In this document: in pieces, positions 33,201 through 41,541 of the stretch
Layout of the letters: each line of letters starts with the position of its first letter
Position numbering within the stretch: the first letter of the stretch is position 1
NCBI RefSeq assembly: GCF_003610355.1
Contig: NZ_RAPY01000009.1
Location: forward strand, 51,380-115,379
Direction of reading: 5' to 3'
From: Sphingobacterium detergens
GTDB taxonomy: Bacteria; Bacteroidota; Bacteroidia; Sphingobacteriales; Sphingobacteriaceae
DNA length: 64,000 nt
Notes under the pieces: model-generated
Seen by the model: the letters and a program-made list of their open reading frames with translations, nothing else
Told to the model about the DNA's origin: nothing
The model's database searches: none
Position numbers and translations under genes: made by a program

Positions 33201-34667
33201 ATGATCGGAAAACAGACGTTAATTTCAATACTAGGAGGGCTGTGCTATGTGCTGCCTATCATGGCTCAAGAAAGCGCTGTAGAAGGCATGAGAGAAGCCA
33301 CACATCAGGTTATCCAAGGAAGGATTGATAGGGAAAAACAGGAGATTTATCAATACCTTGACAGTGTCAAATCTTCGGGAAATAGTCGACAGGATGATTC
33401 CACCATTACCGAAGAAGAAATACAGCTCGTTCGCAAACTCAAAGCAATCGAACGAGAAGTACCCTTAAATTACTCTCCACAGGTGAAAAACCTGATCTCC
33501 AAATACACCTCCAACAATTACAATCCTTATATGTGTAGAATGATGGGACTCGGACAGTATTACTTTCCAATGTTTGATCGCATCATGGATGAGGTTGGTG
33601 TGCCTAGAGAACTGAAATATCTGAGTGTGGTTGAATCGTCTTTGAATCCACGAGATATTTCAAGTGCTGGCGCTACTGGATTATGGCAGTTGATGTATTA
33701 TGAGGCAAAGACTTATAACCTGACCGTAGATAGTTACACTGACCAGCGTATGGATCCCATCGCTTCCAGTTACGCGATCGCGAAAATCTTGAAAGAAGCT
33801 TATGACGAATATGGTGACTGGCTTTTGGCAATCGCATCATACAATGGTGGAAAAGGGGCTGTTGGACGAGCGATTCAACGTTCGGGTAAAGACAAACCTA
33901 CTTTTTGGGATATCGCTCCCTATCTGACACAACAAACACAAAACTATATTCCCAAATTCATTGCTATGACTTATGCGATGAAGTATGCCGAGGAAAACGA
34001 TATAAATGCAGCTGATACAGAGCTCTCTCTGAGAACCCAAGCATTAGACATCAACAAAAGGATCTCGTTAAATCAGATAGCAGCAGCTTTAGATGTATCC
34101 AAAGAAACCCTCCGCGCACTAAATCCTAGCTTTAAGAAGAATATTTTAAACGGTACCGAAGAAGCACCATTAAGATTAGTTTTGCCTGTATTGGATAAGA
34201 AAATAGCTACAGAGGAGCTATATGCTGCCCTCAATACACCTATACCCACTTCAGTGATGGCTAGTTCGGGCACTAACGAACCTACGGAACTTTTAAAAGA
34301 TGGAAAATATAAGGTGAAAGTCGGAGAAACATTTGCTTCAGTAGCTGAAAAATTTGAGGTTACTGTTCAGGATATAAAGTCCTGGAACAACCTACGCGGA
34401 AATAAAATCGTACCGGGGCAAAATTTATTGATCAAGAAGGAAGATAATTTTGTTAATGCTAAATTAGCGCATAATGCTGAAAAATCGGTTAAGAAGAGTC
34501 AACAACGAGCTGCTAGCCGTACAGCATATTATGTGGTTAAAAAGGGTGATACCTTATCCCAAATTGCTGACAAAAACGGTGTATCTGTTAGCCGGTTAAA
34601 AAGCGATAATGATCTGAATGGAAGCCGGATTAAACCGGGAATGAAATTGAAAGTGTCAAAGAAATAG
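33201..34667 (+). CDS. mltD: Membrane-bound lytic transglycosylase D-like, with two LysM domains
   Basis: 488-residue periplasmic enzyme that cleaves peptidoglycan glycan strands to 1,6-anhydromuramic acid products. Signal peptide ~1-22. The SLT domain (~100-270) has the catalytic Glu145 in SVVESSLNP, then GATGLWQLM and AIASYNGGKGAV. Two LysM peptidoglycan-binding domains follow: ~370-415 (YKVKVGETFASVAEKF) and ~440-487 (YYVVKKGDTLSQIADK). MltD in E. coli is a lipoprotein; here I see no clear lipobox. It converges on the PyrR-like gene with an 8-nt gap. Confidence 0.92.
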   Translation: MIGKQTLISILGGLCYVLPIMAQESAVEGMREATHQVIQGRIDREKQEIYQYLDSVKSSGNSRQDDSTITEEEIQLVRKLKAIEREVPLNYSPQVKNLISKYTSNNYNPYMCRMMGLGQYYFPMFDRIMDEVGVPRELKYLSVVESSLNPRDISSAGATGLWQLMYYEAKTYNLTVDSYTDQRMDPIASSYAIAKILKEAYDEYGDWLLAIASYNGGKGAVGRAIQRSGKDKPTFWDIAPYLTQQTQNYIPKFIAMTYAMKYAEENDINAADTELSLRTQALDINKRISLNQIAAALDVSKETLRALNPSFKKNILNGTEEAPLRLVLPVLDKKIATEELYAALNTPIPTSVMASSGTNEPTELLKDGKYKVKVGETFASVAEKFEVTVQDIKSWNNLRGNKIVPGQNLLIKKEDNFVNAKLAHNAEKSVKKSQQRAASRTAYYVVKKGDTLSQIADKNGVSVSRLKSDNDLNGSRIKPGMKLKVSKK

Positions 34668-34670
34668 CAA

Positions 34671-34689
34671 CATGGTTATACTAACCATG
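34671..34689. terminator. Hairpin at convergent gene ends
   Basis: CATGGTTA-TAC-TAACCATG perfect 8-bp inverted repeat that contains the stop codon of the minus-strand gene and follows the mltD stop by 3 nt. No strong T-run on either side, so terminator activity is uncertain. Confidence 0.4.
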
Positions 34690-35188
34690 CTGCATCTTCT
34701 TCGTTATCAAATTCCTCTAGGGTAACAGTGACATGTTCTTTTAGGATGGTAGACAATTTGGTGCCATAGTAGTCACTAAAGATTGGGAACTTGTGATGGC
34801 TCCGATCGATCAAGACCGCTGTTCTCATCTTCCTTAATGGAACATTGAGAAACACACCCAAACCATAGGCCAGTGCTCTACCACTATTTAATACATCATC
34901 AACCAAGATGATTGTTTTGTCTTTTGCAATATCAACTGGTAAGTCTGTACCAGCACTCAAAGACCGGCTTGTTTTCTTCATGGTAACTTTAATCAAAAGA
35001 ATTTCCTTGTCTGAGATATCCTTTAATATCGCCTGCAGGCGTTGCGCAAATACATAACCCCGATCGGCAATCCCAACCAAAACAAGTGTTTCGTCTTCAA
35101 AATTGTCTTCTAAAATCTGATAGGCAATACGGATAGACTTCTGTTTTATTTGTTCTTTATTTAAGATGAGCGTTTTCTTTGAAGACAT
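34676..35188 (-). CDS. PyrR-like phosphoribosyltransferase
   Basis: 170-residue type I phosphoribosyltransferase. The PRPP-binding motif TIILVDDVLNSGRAL is at ~92-106 and IADRGYVFAQRL forms the N-terminal part of the site. The fold and MKKTSRSL segment resemble PyrR, the uracil phosphoribosyltransferase and pyr regulator. No pyr operon or PyrR-type attenuator is nearby, so an RNA-binding role is not supported here; an enzymatic role in pyrimidine or purine salvage is likely. Confidence 0.85.
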   Translation of the reverse strand: MSSKKTLILNKEQIKQKSIRIAYQILEDNFEDETLVLVGIADRGYVFAQRLQAILKDISDKEILLIKVTMKKTSRSLSAGTDLPVDIAKDKTIILVDDVLNSGRALAYGLGVFLNVPLRKMRTAVLIDRSHHKFPIFSDYYGTKLSTILKEHVTVTLEEFDNEEDAAWLV

Positions 35189-35237
35189 AATAGTATTTCA
35201 ATGATTATAGGGTAAAAATAGGATATTAAATTGTATA

Positions 35238-35275
35238 AAAAAAGTCCAAAGCCGTTTAAAGCTTTGGACTTTTTT
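35238..35275. terminator. Terminator after NlpC/P60 gene
   Basis: 15-bp perfect inverted repeat 35238-35252 / 35261-35275 with an 8-nt loop and T-runs on both strands, 18 nt downstream of the minus-strand gene at 35294. Confidence 0.85.
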
Positions 35276-35293
35276 ATGTCGATAACTGAACCT

Positions 35294-35875
35294 CTAGTTC
35301 AGTTTATTATCTTTTTCTGCTTTCAATATTTCGGCAGTAAGCGATTTATTGTCTTCTGGTAAACGTCCACCGTTATAATAATAGCGTCTCCAGTATGGTT
35401 CGTCCAAATTGCTGATCATAACACCCTTGCTGGAAGAAGCATGAGCAAATTTATTGTCACCAATATAAACACCCACATGCGTAATGCTTCTACTTCTGAT
35501 TTTAAAGAATACCAAATCCCCTGCTTTCAACTCATTCTTCTCTACAGTCTTTACTTGCGAATACTGGTTACGACTATTGTAACCCAATGACGTGTTAAAT
35601 ACTTTGTCATATAATTCGTAAGAAAATTTAGAACAATCAATGCCTCGTTTTGAATCTCCGCCCAAACGGTATGGAGTACCTAGCCATTCGTAAACAAATT
35701 GATAAAGTTTTGTGTTTGTTGTTGCTGAGACTGCAACACCCATAATTTGTGAGAAGTATTCTTTGGCAAGGTTATCAGGATCTGATTCAGGTTTGGAGTT
35801 TCTGTTGGTTTGTGCCTGCGACACTAGACATAAGCCGATAAATAGCATTGACGCTATAAATTTCTTTGTTTTCAT
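35294..35875 (-). CDS. NlpC/P60 family peptidoglycan endopeptidase
   Basis: 193-residue exported cysteine peptidase (clan CA, C40). Signal peptide ~1-21. The catalytic triad is visible: Cys81 in RGIDCSKF, His133 in SITHVGVYIG, and His145 in FAHASSSKGV. These enzymes cut peptide stems of peptidoglycan, typically the D-Glu to meso-DAP bond. No binding domain is present. Length is normal for the E. coli Spr/NlpC-like group. It is a single-gene unit with its own terminator. Confidence 0.92.
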   Translation of the reverse strand: MKTKKFIASMLFIGLCLVSQAQTNRNSKPESDPDNLAKEYFSQIMGVAVSATTNTKLYQFVYEWLGTPYRLGGDSKRGIDCSKFSYELYDKVFNTSLGYNSRNQYSQVKTVEKNELKAGDLVFFKIRSRSITHVGVYIGDNKFAHASSSKGVMISNLDEPYWRRYYYNGGRLPEDNKSLTAEILKAEKDNKLN

Positions 35876-36103
35876 TAAATCGCTTTTTTGTACAACATTT
35901 AACTTTTAAAATTCAATACTGTCATCTATTTTGGACAGCACTGTTGCGAATATAATACAATATCAGTTTAAGGTCAAATTTTTTTAAAGCTATTTAACGA
36001 AATTTTAACAATTTTAACATCTTTCTTAACGCTTTTTGGAGATATTGAAATTTAATCGGTCTGTCGAACTTTTACTACAAGCAGGTGGTGGTTTCAGACT
36101 CCC

Positions 36104-36137
36104 AAGAATAGCGGTGTTATGCTAGAATACTATTCTT
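36104..36137 (+). promoter_or_regulatory. Nested inverted repeats upstream of the thr leader
   Basis: AAGAATAG (36104-36111) pairs with CTATTCTT (36130-36137), and a tighter palindrome AGAATA-C-TATTCT occupies 36124-36136. They lie ~95 nt upstream of the leader peptide and could be an operator or a second RNA structure. Confidence 0.35.
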
Positions 36138-36193
36138 TAAGGCTTGTTTTTGTGAAACTGAAAAAAAATATTAATTTTCTTTAGGAATGTGAT

Positions 36194-36212
36194 AATATTT
36201 GTTCTATATTTA
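36194..36212 (+). promoter_or_regulatory. Candidate promoter region of the thr operon
   Basis: Two 7-of-8 matches to TAnnTTTG: AATATTTG (36194-36201) and TATATTTA (36205-36212), 20-31 nt before the leader peptide ATG. No convincing -33 box, so the exact promoter is open. Confidence 0.4.
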
Positions 36213-36231
36213 CAATACATAAGCAAAAACA

Positions 36232-36297
36232 ATGAACACAAACACAATTATTACAACGATTATTATTACCACCGGGATAAAACTCAGGAGGAAGTAG
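36232..36297 (+). CDS. thrL: thr operon leader peptide (Thr/Ile-rich)
   Basis: A 21-residue open frame, MNTNTIITTIIITTGIKLRR plus a final Lys, ending in TAG at 36295-36297. Twelve of 21 residues are Thr (6) or Ile (6), in a run from residue 3 to 16. It lies 106 nt upstream of thrA and is followed by a terminator hairpin (36332-36365). This is the layout of E. coli thrL, where ribosome stalling at Thr and Ile codons prevents termination. No strong ribosome-binding site is seen, which is normal in this phylum. The leader was read directly from the sequence; its control function is inferred from composition and position. Confidence 0.85.
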   Translation: MNTNTIITTIIITTGIKLRRK

Positions 36298-36344
36298 TTT
36301 CATTGTATATAATTGTAGACACAATATTTCGAAGCGCTTTCCTC
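36288..36344 (+). promoter_or_regulatory. Candidate antiterminator pairing of thr attenuator
   Basis: GAGGAA at 36288-36293, inside the last leader codons, is complementary to TTCCTC at 36339-36344 within the first arm and loop of the terminator. A ribosome at the leader stop would cover the first segment and let the terminator form; one stalled on the Thr/Ile codons would leave it free. Pairing is short and is a proposal. Confidence 0.45.
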
Positions 36345-36366
36345 AAAAGGGAAAGCGCTTTTTTTG
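36332..36366 (+). terminator. thr attenuator terminator
   Basis: 11-bp perfect inverted repeat 36332-36342 / 36350-36360 (AAGCGCTTTCC and complement), 7-nt loop, followed by a T-run. It lies between the leader peptide and thrA, 38 nt before the thrA start, so it must be conditional. Confidence 0.85.
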
Positions 36367-36403
36367 TCGCATAAATCAAACTAAACAAACAGTATAGATC
36401 AGT

Positions 36404-38851
36404 ATGAAAGTTTTAAAATTTGGAGGAACTTCAGTCGGAACAGTAGAAAGTCTCAAAGCAGTCTTAAGTATTGTCAAGAAATCCTACGATGCTAAGGAAA
36501 AGCCCCTTGTGGTATTATCCGCGATGTCGGGTGTAACAAATTTACTAACCCAATTGGCAGAAGACGCAGCTGAAGGGAAGTCCTTTTCGGATGGACTTAA
36601 ATCTTTGGAAGATAAACATTTTGCAGTTGTGAAAGAACTTCTCGCAGTAAAGTTCCAAAATCCTGTTTTCACGAAACTTAAGTTATTTTTCAATGAGATC
36701 GAGGATCTTCTCCAGGGGATTTTTGCACTGAGAGAATTGAGCAATCAAAGTAAAGACTTGATTCTCAGTTATGGCGAGCGCTGTTCCAATTATATGGTTT
36801 CTAAAGTCATGGAACAATACATACCGGAGGCTTTATTTATAGATGCCTCACACTATGTAAAGACTGATTCGAATTTCGGGAATGCCCATTTAAATGAGGC
36901 ATTGACTGAGCAGCTTGTGAAATCGATGTATATCACTCATGGTGACAAGCTGCTGTTTGTGACCGGCTTTATTGGGAGCAACGAGAATGGTCGCATTACC
37001 ACCTTAGGACGTGGCGGATCGGACTATACAGCCGCTATCTTTGGGTCAATATTGGATGCTACGGCGATCGAAATATGGACTGACGTTAACGGAATGCTGA
37101 CCGCTGATCCCCGGATCGTGAAAAAAGCCTTCTCACTCCCCGTACTTTCCTATACTGAGGCAATGGAACTATCTTATTTTGGTGCTAAGGTCATCTACCC
37201 ACCCACCATGATCCCGGCATTTTTGAAAAAAATCCCAATTGTTATTCGCAATACTTTTGAACCTGATTTCTCAGGTACAGTGATCCAATTTGATAGTGGA
37301 AAAACGGCACTACCGATCAAAGGGATTTCTTCTATTTCGGATATTTCTGTGATCAATCTAAGTGGATCAGGAATGATCGGCAAGTCAGGGTTTAGCGGAC
37401 GCCTTTTTACACTGCTGGCTAGGGAACAAATCAATGTTGTATTGATTACACAATCCTCTTCCGAACACAGTATCACCTTTGCGGTCAACCCATCGGATGC
37501 AAAGCGCGCGATCCAGTTGATCGAAATGGAATTCGAATTGGAAATTCAGGCGAATAAATTGGTCATCCCCGCTATCGAGGAAAATCTTTCTGTATTGGCC
37601 ATTGTCGGTGAAAATATGAAACGGACTCCGGGAATGTCCGGTAGGTTATTTTCTGCACTTGGAAGGAACGGTATCAATGTCCGGGCAATAGCACAAGGCT
37701 CATCCGAATACAATATTTCGGTCATCATCGGTAAAGAAGATTTGGCCAAAGCGCTCAACGCTGTTCATGATGCTTTTTTTGCGGAACTGAAAAAAACATT
37801 GCATGTGTTTAATATCGGTACAGGTAATATCGGTGCGACGCTATTTAAACAATTAGAGGATCAGCACGATTTTCTGCTCGATAAAAATGATATTGAGATT
37901 AAAGTTGTTGGAATTTCCAATAGTCGTAAAATGTTGTTCAATACCGAAGGTGTGGAACTAAATAATTGGTCAGCTGAACTCGAGAAAAATGGTTCCGAGG
38001 CAGATCTTGCTTTGTTTATCGAGAAAATGAAAGCCCTGAACTTGCCGAACTGTGTTTTCATTGATAATACAGCGAGTAAATTGCCGGCAACATATTATGA
38101 AGATATCTTTAAGTCCAATATCTCCATCGTAACCTGTAACAAAATCGCGAATTCTGGAAAATATGCACAATATAAGACGCTTCGCGATACGGCACATAAA
38201 CATGGAGTGGACTTCTTCTATGAAACCAATGTTGGGGCGGGATTGCCTATTGTAAGGGTTCTTAAAGATCTGATGCTCAGTGGTGACCGTATCTTAAAGA
38301 TCGAGGCTATTCTTTCAGGTACTATATCTTACATCTTTAACAATTTCAAAGACGATGCTACTTTTTTCAATGTTGTAAAGCAAGCACAAGAATTAGGCTA
38401 TACCGAACCGGATCCAAGGGATGATCTGGGGGGAATAGACTTTATGCGTAAAATGTTGATTTTAGCGAGGGACGCAGGTTATCCTGTCGAAGCGGAAGAC
38501 GTAGACCTTGGACCAATTCTTCCCGCAGCTTGCCTGAAAGCTGAGACAGTAGATTCCTTCTATGCGGAATTACAAAATGAGAATGCCTATTTTGAAGATA
38601 TGAAAGCGCGCGCTGCCCGCGAGAACAAAGTAATCCGTTATATCGGAAAACTGGAGCATGGAAAGGTTTCCATTGCGATCCAATTTGTAGATGAAAATCA
38701 TCCTTTTTATGCGCTGTCGGGTAGTGATAATATTATTTCATTTACGACAGAACGGTATAAAGAGCGTCCTTTGGTTGTCAAAGGGCCCGGTGCTGGAGCG
38801 GAAGTGACTGCGGCGGGTGTCTTTGCAGATTTAGTTAACGTAGGTGCATAA
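36404..38851 (+). CDS. thrA: Bifunctional aspartate kinase / homoserine dehydrogenase I
   Basis: 815-residue fusion catalysing the first and third steps from aspartate to threonine. The kinase part starts at once with KFGGTSVG (4-11) and has GRGGSDYTAA and EIWTDVNGM. Two ACT-type regulatory segments follow (~310-455; SSSEHSITFAV, QGSSEYNISVI). The dehydrogenase part (~466-815) begins with the nucleotide-binding GTGNIGATLF and has TNVGAGLPIV and EPDPRDDLGG. Such ThrA fusions are feedback-inhibited by threonine. Expression is expected to be controlled by the leader and attenuator directly upstream. First gene of thrABC. Confidence 0.97.
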   Translation: MKVLKFGGTSVGTVESLKAVLSIVKKSYDAKEKPLVVLSAMSGVTNLLTQLAEDAAEGKSFSDGLKSLEDKHFAVVKELLAVKFQNPVFTKLKLFFNEIEDLLQGIFALRELSNQSKDLILSYGERCSNYMVSKVMEQYIPEALFIDASHYVKTDSNFGNAHLNEALTEQLVKSMYITHGDKLLFVTGFIGSNENGRITTLGRGGSDYTAAIFGSILDATAIEIWTDVNGMLTADPRIVKKAFSLPVLSYTEAMELSYFGAKVIYPPTMIPAFLKKIPIVIRNTFEPDFSGTVIQFDSGKTALPIKGISSISDISVINLSGSGMIGKSGFSGRLFTLLAREQINVVLITQSSSEHSITFAVNPSDAKRAIQLIEMEFELEIQANKLVIPAIEENLSVLAIVGENMKRTPGMSGRLFSALGRNGINVRAIAQGSSEYNISVIIGKEDLAKALNAVHDAFFAELKKTLHVFNIGTGNIGATLFKQLEDQHDFLLDKNDIEIKVVGISNSRKMLFNTEGVELNNWSAELEKNGSEADLALFIEKMKALNLPNCVFIDNTASKLPATYYEDIFKSNISIVTCNKIANSGKYAQYKTLRDTAHKHGVDFFYETNVGAGLPIVRVLKDLMLSGDRILKIEAILSGTISYIFNNFKDDATFFNVVKQAQELGYTEPDPRDDLGGIDFMRKMLILARDAGYPVEAEDVDLGPILPAACLKAETVDSFYAELQNENAYFEDMKARAARENKVIRYIGKLEHGKVSIAIQFVDENHPFYALSGSDNIISFTTERYKERPLVVKGPGAGAEVTAAGVFADLVNVGA

Positions 38852-38882
38852 AACTATTTTAGAGGAAATAACGACTGAAGTA

Positions 38883-39878
38883 ATGGCTAATAATTTAAAT
38901 GTAGAATATCTAAAAGGTAAAGTAATCGATTTAGACAAGATGTTACCCGAAGTTCGGGTATTTGCTCCCGCAACTGTAGCGAATATGATCTGTGGTTTTG
39001 ATATACTGGGCTTTGCTGTAGAGCAACCTGGAGATGAGGTGATCATGCGACGCAAGGAGCAACCCGGAGTGACTATCAAGCAAATTACAGGAGATGACGG
39101 TAGACTCCCGCTCGACCCGAGCAAAAATACCGTTTCGGCTTGCGTTCAGTACCTGTTGCAGGCGCTAAATATTGCTTCGAAAGTAGGTGTTGAAATTGAG
39201 TTGCACAAGCACATGCCAATCGGCTCAGGCTTGGGATCCAGTGCCGCGAGTACGGTGGCTGGGCTCTTTGCGATTAATGTTATGCTTGGCAGTCCATTGA
39301 CAAAAGAAGAACTTTTACCATTTTGTGTTGAGGGTGAACGGTTGGCCTGTGGCACCGGACATGCTGATAATGTTGCACCGGCGCTTTATGGAGGTATCAC
39401 GTTGATTAGAGGGAACGAACCTTTAGATGTTATTTCAATTCCTTCACCAAAGGAGTTAGTCGCAGCCGTGGTATTTCCACAAGTAGATGTACCTACACGT
39501 GATGCTCGACAATTAATTAAAGATAAAGTCCTATTAAAAGATGCAGTAACACAATGGGGCAATATTGCCGGCTTGGTTGCGGCTTTATTTATGGAAGATT
39601 ATGATCTGATTGCACGCAGTATGAAGGATATTCTGATTGAACCCACACGCGCGATTCTGATTCCACAATTTTATGAAATGAAGGAAATCGCTCTACAGCA
39701 TGGTGCCTTGAGTTTTGGGATATCCGGTTCAGGCCCCTCCGTAGTCGCGATTACGCGGGATGAGCAAATCGCAAAAAATATTGCAGACAGAATTCAGGCG
39801 CATCTCAAAGAAAATGAAATTGAGAGCTTTGGTTATGTGTCAAAGGTAAATGTCGAAGGACCAAGGGTGTTAAATTAG
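38883..39878 (+). CDS. thrB: Homoserine kinase
   Basis: 331-residue GHMP kinase that phosphorylates homoserine. Visible motifs: VFAPATVANMICGFDILGFA near the N-terminus, the ATP-binding loop PIGSGLGSSAAST (~102-114), and the C-terminal GISGSGPSVVA. A GTG at 38844, overlapping the thrA stop, would add 13 residues; the ATG at 38883 is chosen because homology starts soon after it, but the overlapping start would allow translational coupling and cannot be excluded. Second gene of thrABC. Confidence 0.93.
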   Translation: MANNLNVEYLKGKVIDLDKMLPEVRVFAPATVANMICGFDILGFAVEQPGDEVIMRRKEQPGVTIKQITGDDGRLPLDPSKNTVSACVQYLLQALNIASKVGVEIELHKHMPIGSGLGSSAASTVAGLFAINVMLGSPLTKEELLPFCVEGERLACGTGHADNVAPALYGGITLIRGNEPLDVISIPSPKELVAAVVFPQVDVPTRDARQLIKDKVLLKDAVTQWGNIAGLVAALFMEDYDLIARSMKDILIEPTRAILIPQFYEMKEIALQHGALSFGISGSGPSVVAITRDEQIAKNIADRIQAHLKENEIESFGYVSKVNVEGPRVLN

Positions 39879-40005
39879 AAATTTTACTGTACCATGCGCG
39901 TAAAAACTAAGCAAGGTGCAAAGTATCTTACTGATTGCATAAAAATCGTATAATGTACTCTTTTTGATTAATCAGAATAGATGTACATCAAATAAGTATT
40001 AAAAG

Positions 40006-41313
40006 ATGAAATTTTACAGTACAAATAATAAGACATTAGCTGTTTCTTTTAAAGACGCAGTGTTTAATTCGCTGCCAGCGGATAAAGGCTTGTATATGCC
40101 TGAGCAAATTCCGCAATTGGATCCATTGTTTATCAAAAATATACAACAATATTCTTTACAGGAAATTGCTCTGGAGGTTGCTTCAACTCTTTTGGGCAAT
40201 GATATTCCTAAACCAGATCTAAAGAAGATTGTTGATGAAGCGATTAATTTTGAGGCACCCGTAAAATTCCTAAACAACAGTACAGCTGTTTTAGAGCTAT
40301 TTCACGGGCCTTCTTATGCCTTCAAGGATTTTGGAGCCCGGTTTATGAGCCGTATCATGGCGTATTTTTCTAAATCCGATGATAAGTTGCTGGACGTACT
40401 TGTCGCAACTTCTGGAGATACAGGAGGAGCGGTAGCCTTAGGCTTCCTAGGAGTAGAGGGAACCCGTGTTACAATATTATACCCCAAAGGCAAAGTTTCC
40501 GAGGTGCAGGAACTCCAGTTGACTACAAATGGACAAAATATACGCGCATTAGAGGTAGATGGCACGTTTGACGACTGTCAGGCACTTGTGAAGCAGGCTT
40601 TTAATGATGCCGAACTCAATCAAGCTTTGCGGTTGACATCGGCCAATTCAATTAATATTGCCCGATTGATCCCACAGACCTTTTATTACTTTTATGCCTA
40701 TGCGCAACTAAGATCTCAAGGGATCAATGAAGTCGTATTTACTGTGCCAAGTGGTAATTTTGGGAATATTGGGGCAGGTTTATTAGCTTATAAAATGGGA
40801 CTTCCTGTCAAACATTTTGTGGCAGCGACAAATGTCAACGATACAGTGCCACGATTCCTTTCTTCGGGACAATATGCGCCTAAACCTTCCGTTCAGACAT
40901 TGAGTAATGCTATGGATGTTGGAGACCCAAGCAATTGGGTGCGTATTCAGGACCTTTTTGCAGGTAATCTGGCGGAGTTAAAAGCTATGCTCTCTTCTTA
41001 TACCTTTACTGACGAGGAAACAAAAGCTGGGATGGACAGGCTTGTTCAAGATGCAAATTATATTGCCTGTCCCCATACCGCTATCGCTTGGTTAGGTGCA
41101 CAGGCTTATGCGAATGATCATCCAGGTACTTATGCTTCGGTATTCTTATCGACTGCACATCCTTGTAAATTCCCAGATGCAATAGATGCCGATGTGTTCG
41201 CAAAAATTGTATTGCCAGCCGGTGCGGAAGCGTTGCAGGGAAAAGAAAAATTAGCGGAACCTTTGGCGGTAAACTTCGAAGCGTTCAAAAGATATCTAAT
41301 CAACCATAACTAA
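40006..41313 (+). CDS. thrC: Threonine synthase
   Basis: 435-residue PLP enzyme converting O-phosphohomoserine to threonine. The cofactor Lys107 is in GPSYAFKDFGARF, with VATSGDTGGAVA (~133-144) binding the phosphate and VPSGNFGNIGAG the cofactor ring. It is the short (E. coli-type) ThrC class. It follows thrB after 127 nt without a visible terminator, and ends the operon at the hairpin 41319-41348. Confidence 0.96.
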   Translation: MKFYSTNNKTLAVSFKDAVFNSLPADKGLYMPEQIPQLDPLFIKNIQQYSLQEIALEVASTLLGNDIPKPDLKKIVDEAINFEAPVKFLNNSTAVLELFHGPSYAFKDFGARFMSRIMAYFSKSDDKLLDVLVATSGDTGGAVALGFLGVEGTRVTILYPKGKVSEVQELQLTTNGQNIRALEVDGTFDDCQALVKQAFNDAELNQALRLTSANSINIARLIPQTFYYFYAYAQLRSQGINEVVFTVPSGNFGNIGAGLLAYKMGLPVKHFVAATNVNDTVPRFLSSGQYAPKPSVQTLSNAMDVGDPSNWVRIQDLFAGNLAELKAMLSSYTFTDEETKAGMDRLVQDANYIACPHTAIAWLGAQAYANDHPGTYASVFLSTAHPCKFPDAIDADVFAKIVLPAGAEALQGKEKLAEPLAVNFEAFKRYLINHN

Positions 41314-41318
41314 ACGCG

Positions 41319-41355
41319 AAGGGGGCGATCTTTTTGAGCGTCCCCCTTTTTCTCT
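41319..41355 (+). terminator. Terminator of the thrABC operon
   Basis: GC-rich stem AAGGGGG / CCCCCTT (41319-41325 / 41342-41348) extended by CG/CG with one bulge, followed by a T-rich tail, 6 nt after the thrC stop. Confidence 0.75.
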
Positions 41356-41506
41356 ATTCGTAGCTTCTCCTATAATCTCTTTTCAAATCTTTAATTCTTG
41401 GGAGGCTTTCACTTTTTGGATAGTGTTTTTATAAACTAGCTTTTATCGATTATGGCTTAGGTATTCACTGTTTTTGTTGCTTATGCTATTTATATCGTAT
41501 GTTTCA

Positions 41507-41536
41507 TTTGGATGTCGAAATAATAAGTTAATTTTG
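41507..41536 (+). promoter_or_regulatory. Promoter of the rRNA methyltransferase gene
   Basis: TTTG at 41507-41510, 18-nt spacer, TAATTTTG at 41529-41536: perfect match to both consensus boxes. The final G is 6 nt before the ATG, so the transcript is probably leaderless. Confidence 0.7.
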
Positions 41537-41541
41537 CAGTA

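Noticed and set aside
34676..35188. PyrR-type RNA attenuation of a pyr operon
   Set aside because: No pyrimidine biosynthesis operon or PyrR-binding loop is near the gene.
36189..36374. A 61-codon open frame on the plus strand upstream of thrA
   Set aside because: It overlaps the Thr/Ile leader peptide and the attenuator terminator in another frame; its composition (runs of Tyr, Asn, His) is what those repeats give when read out of frame.
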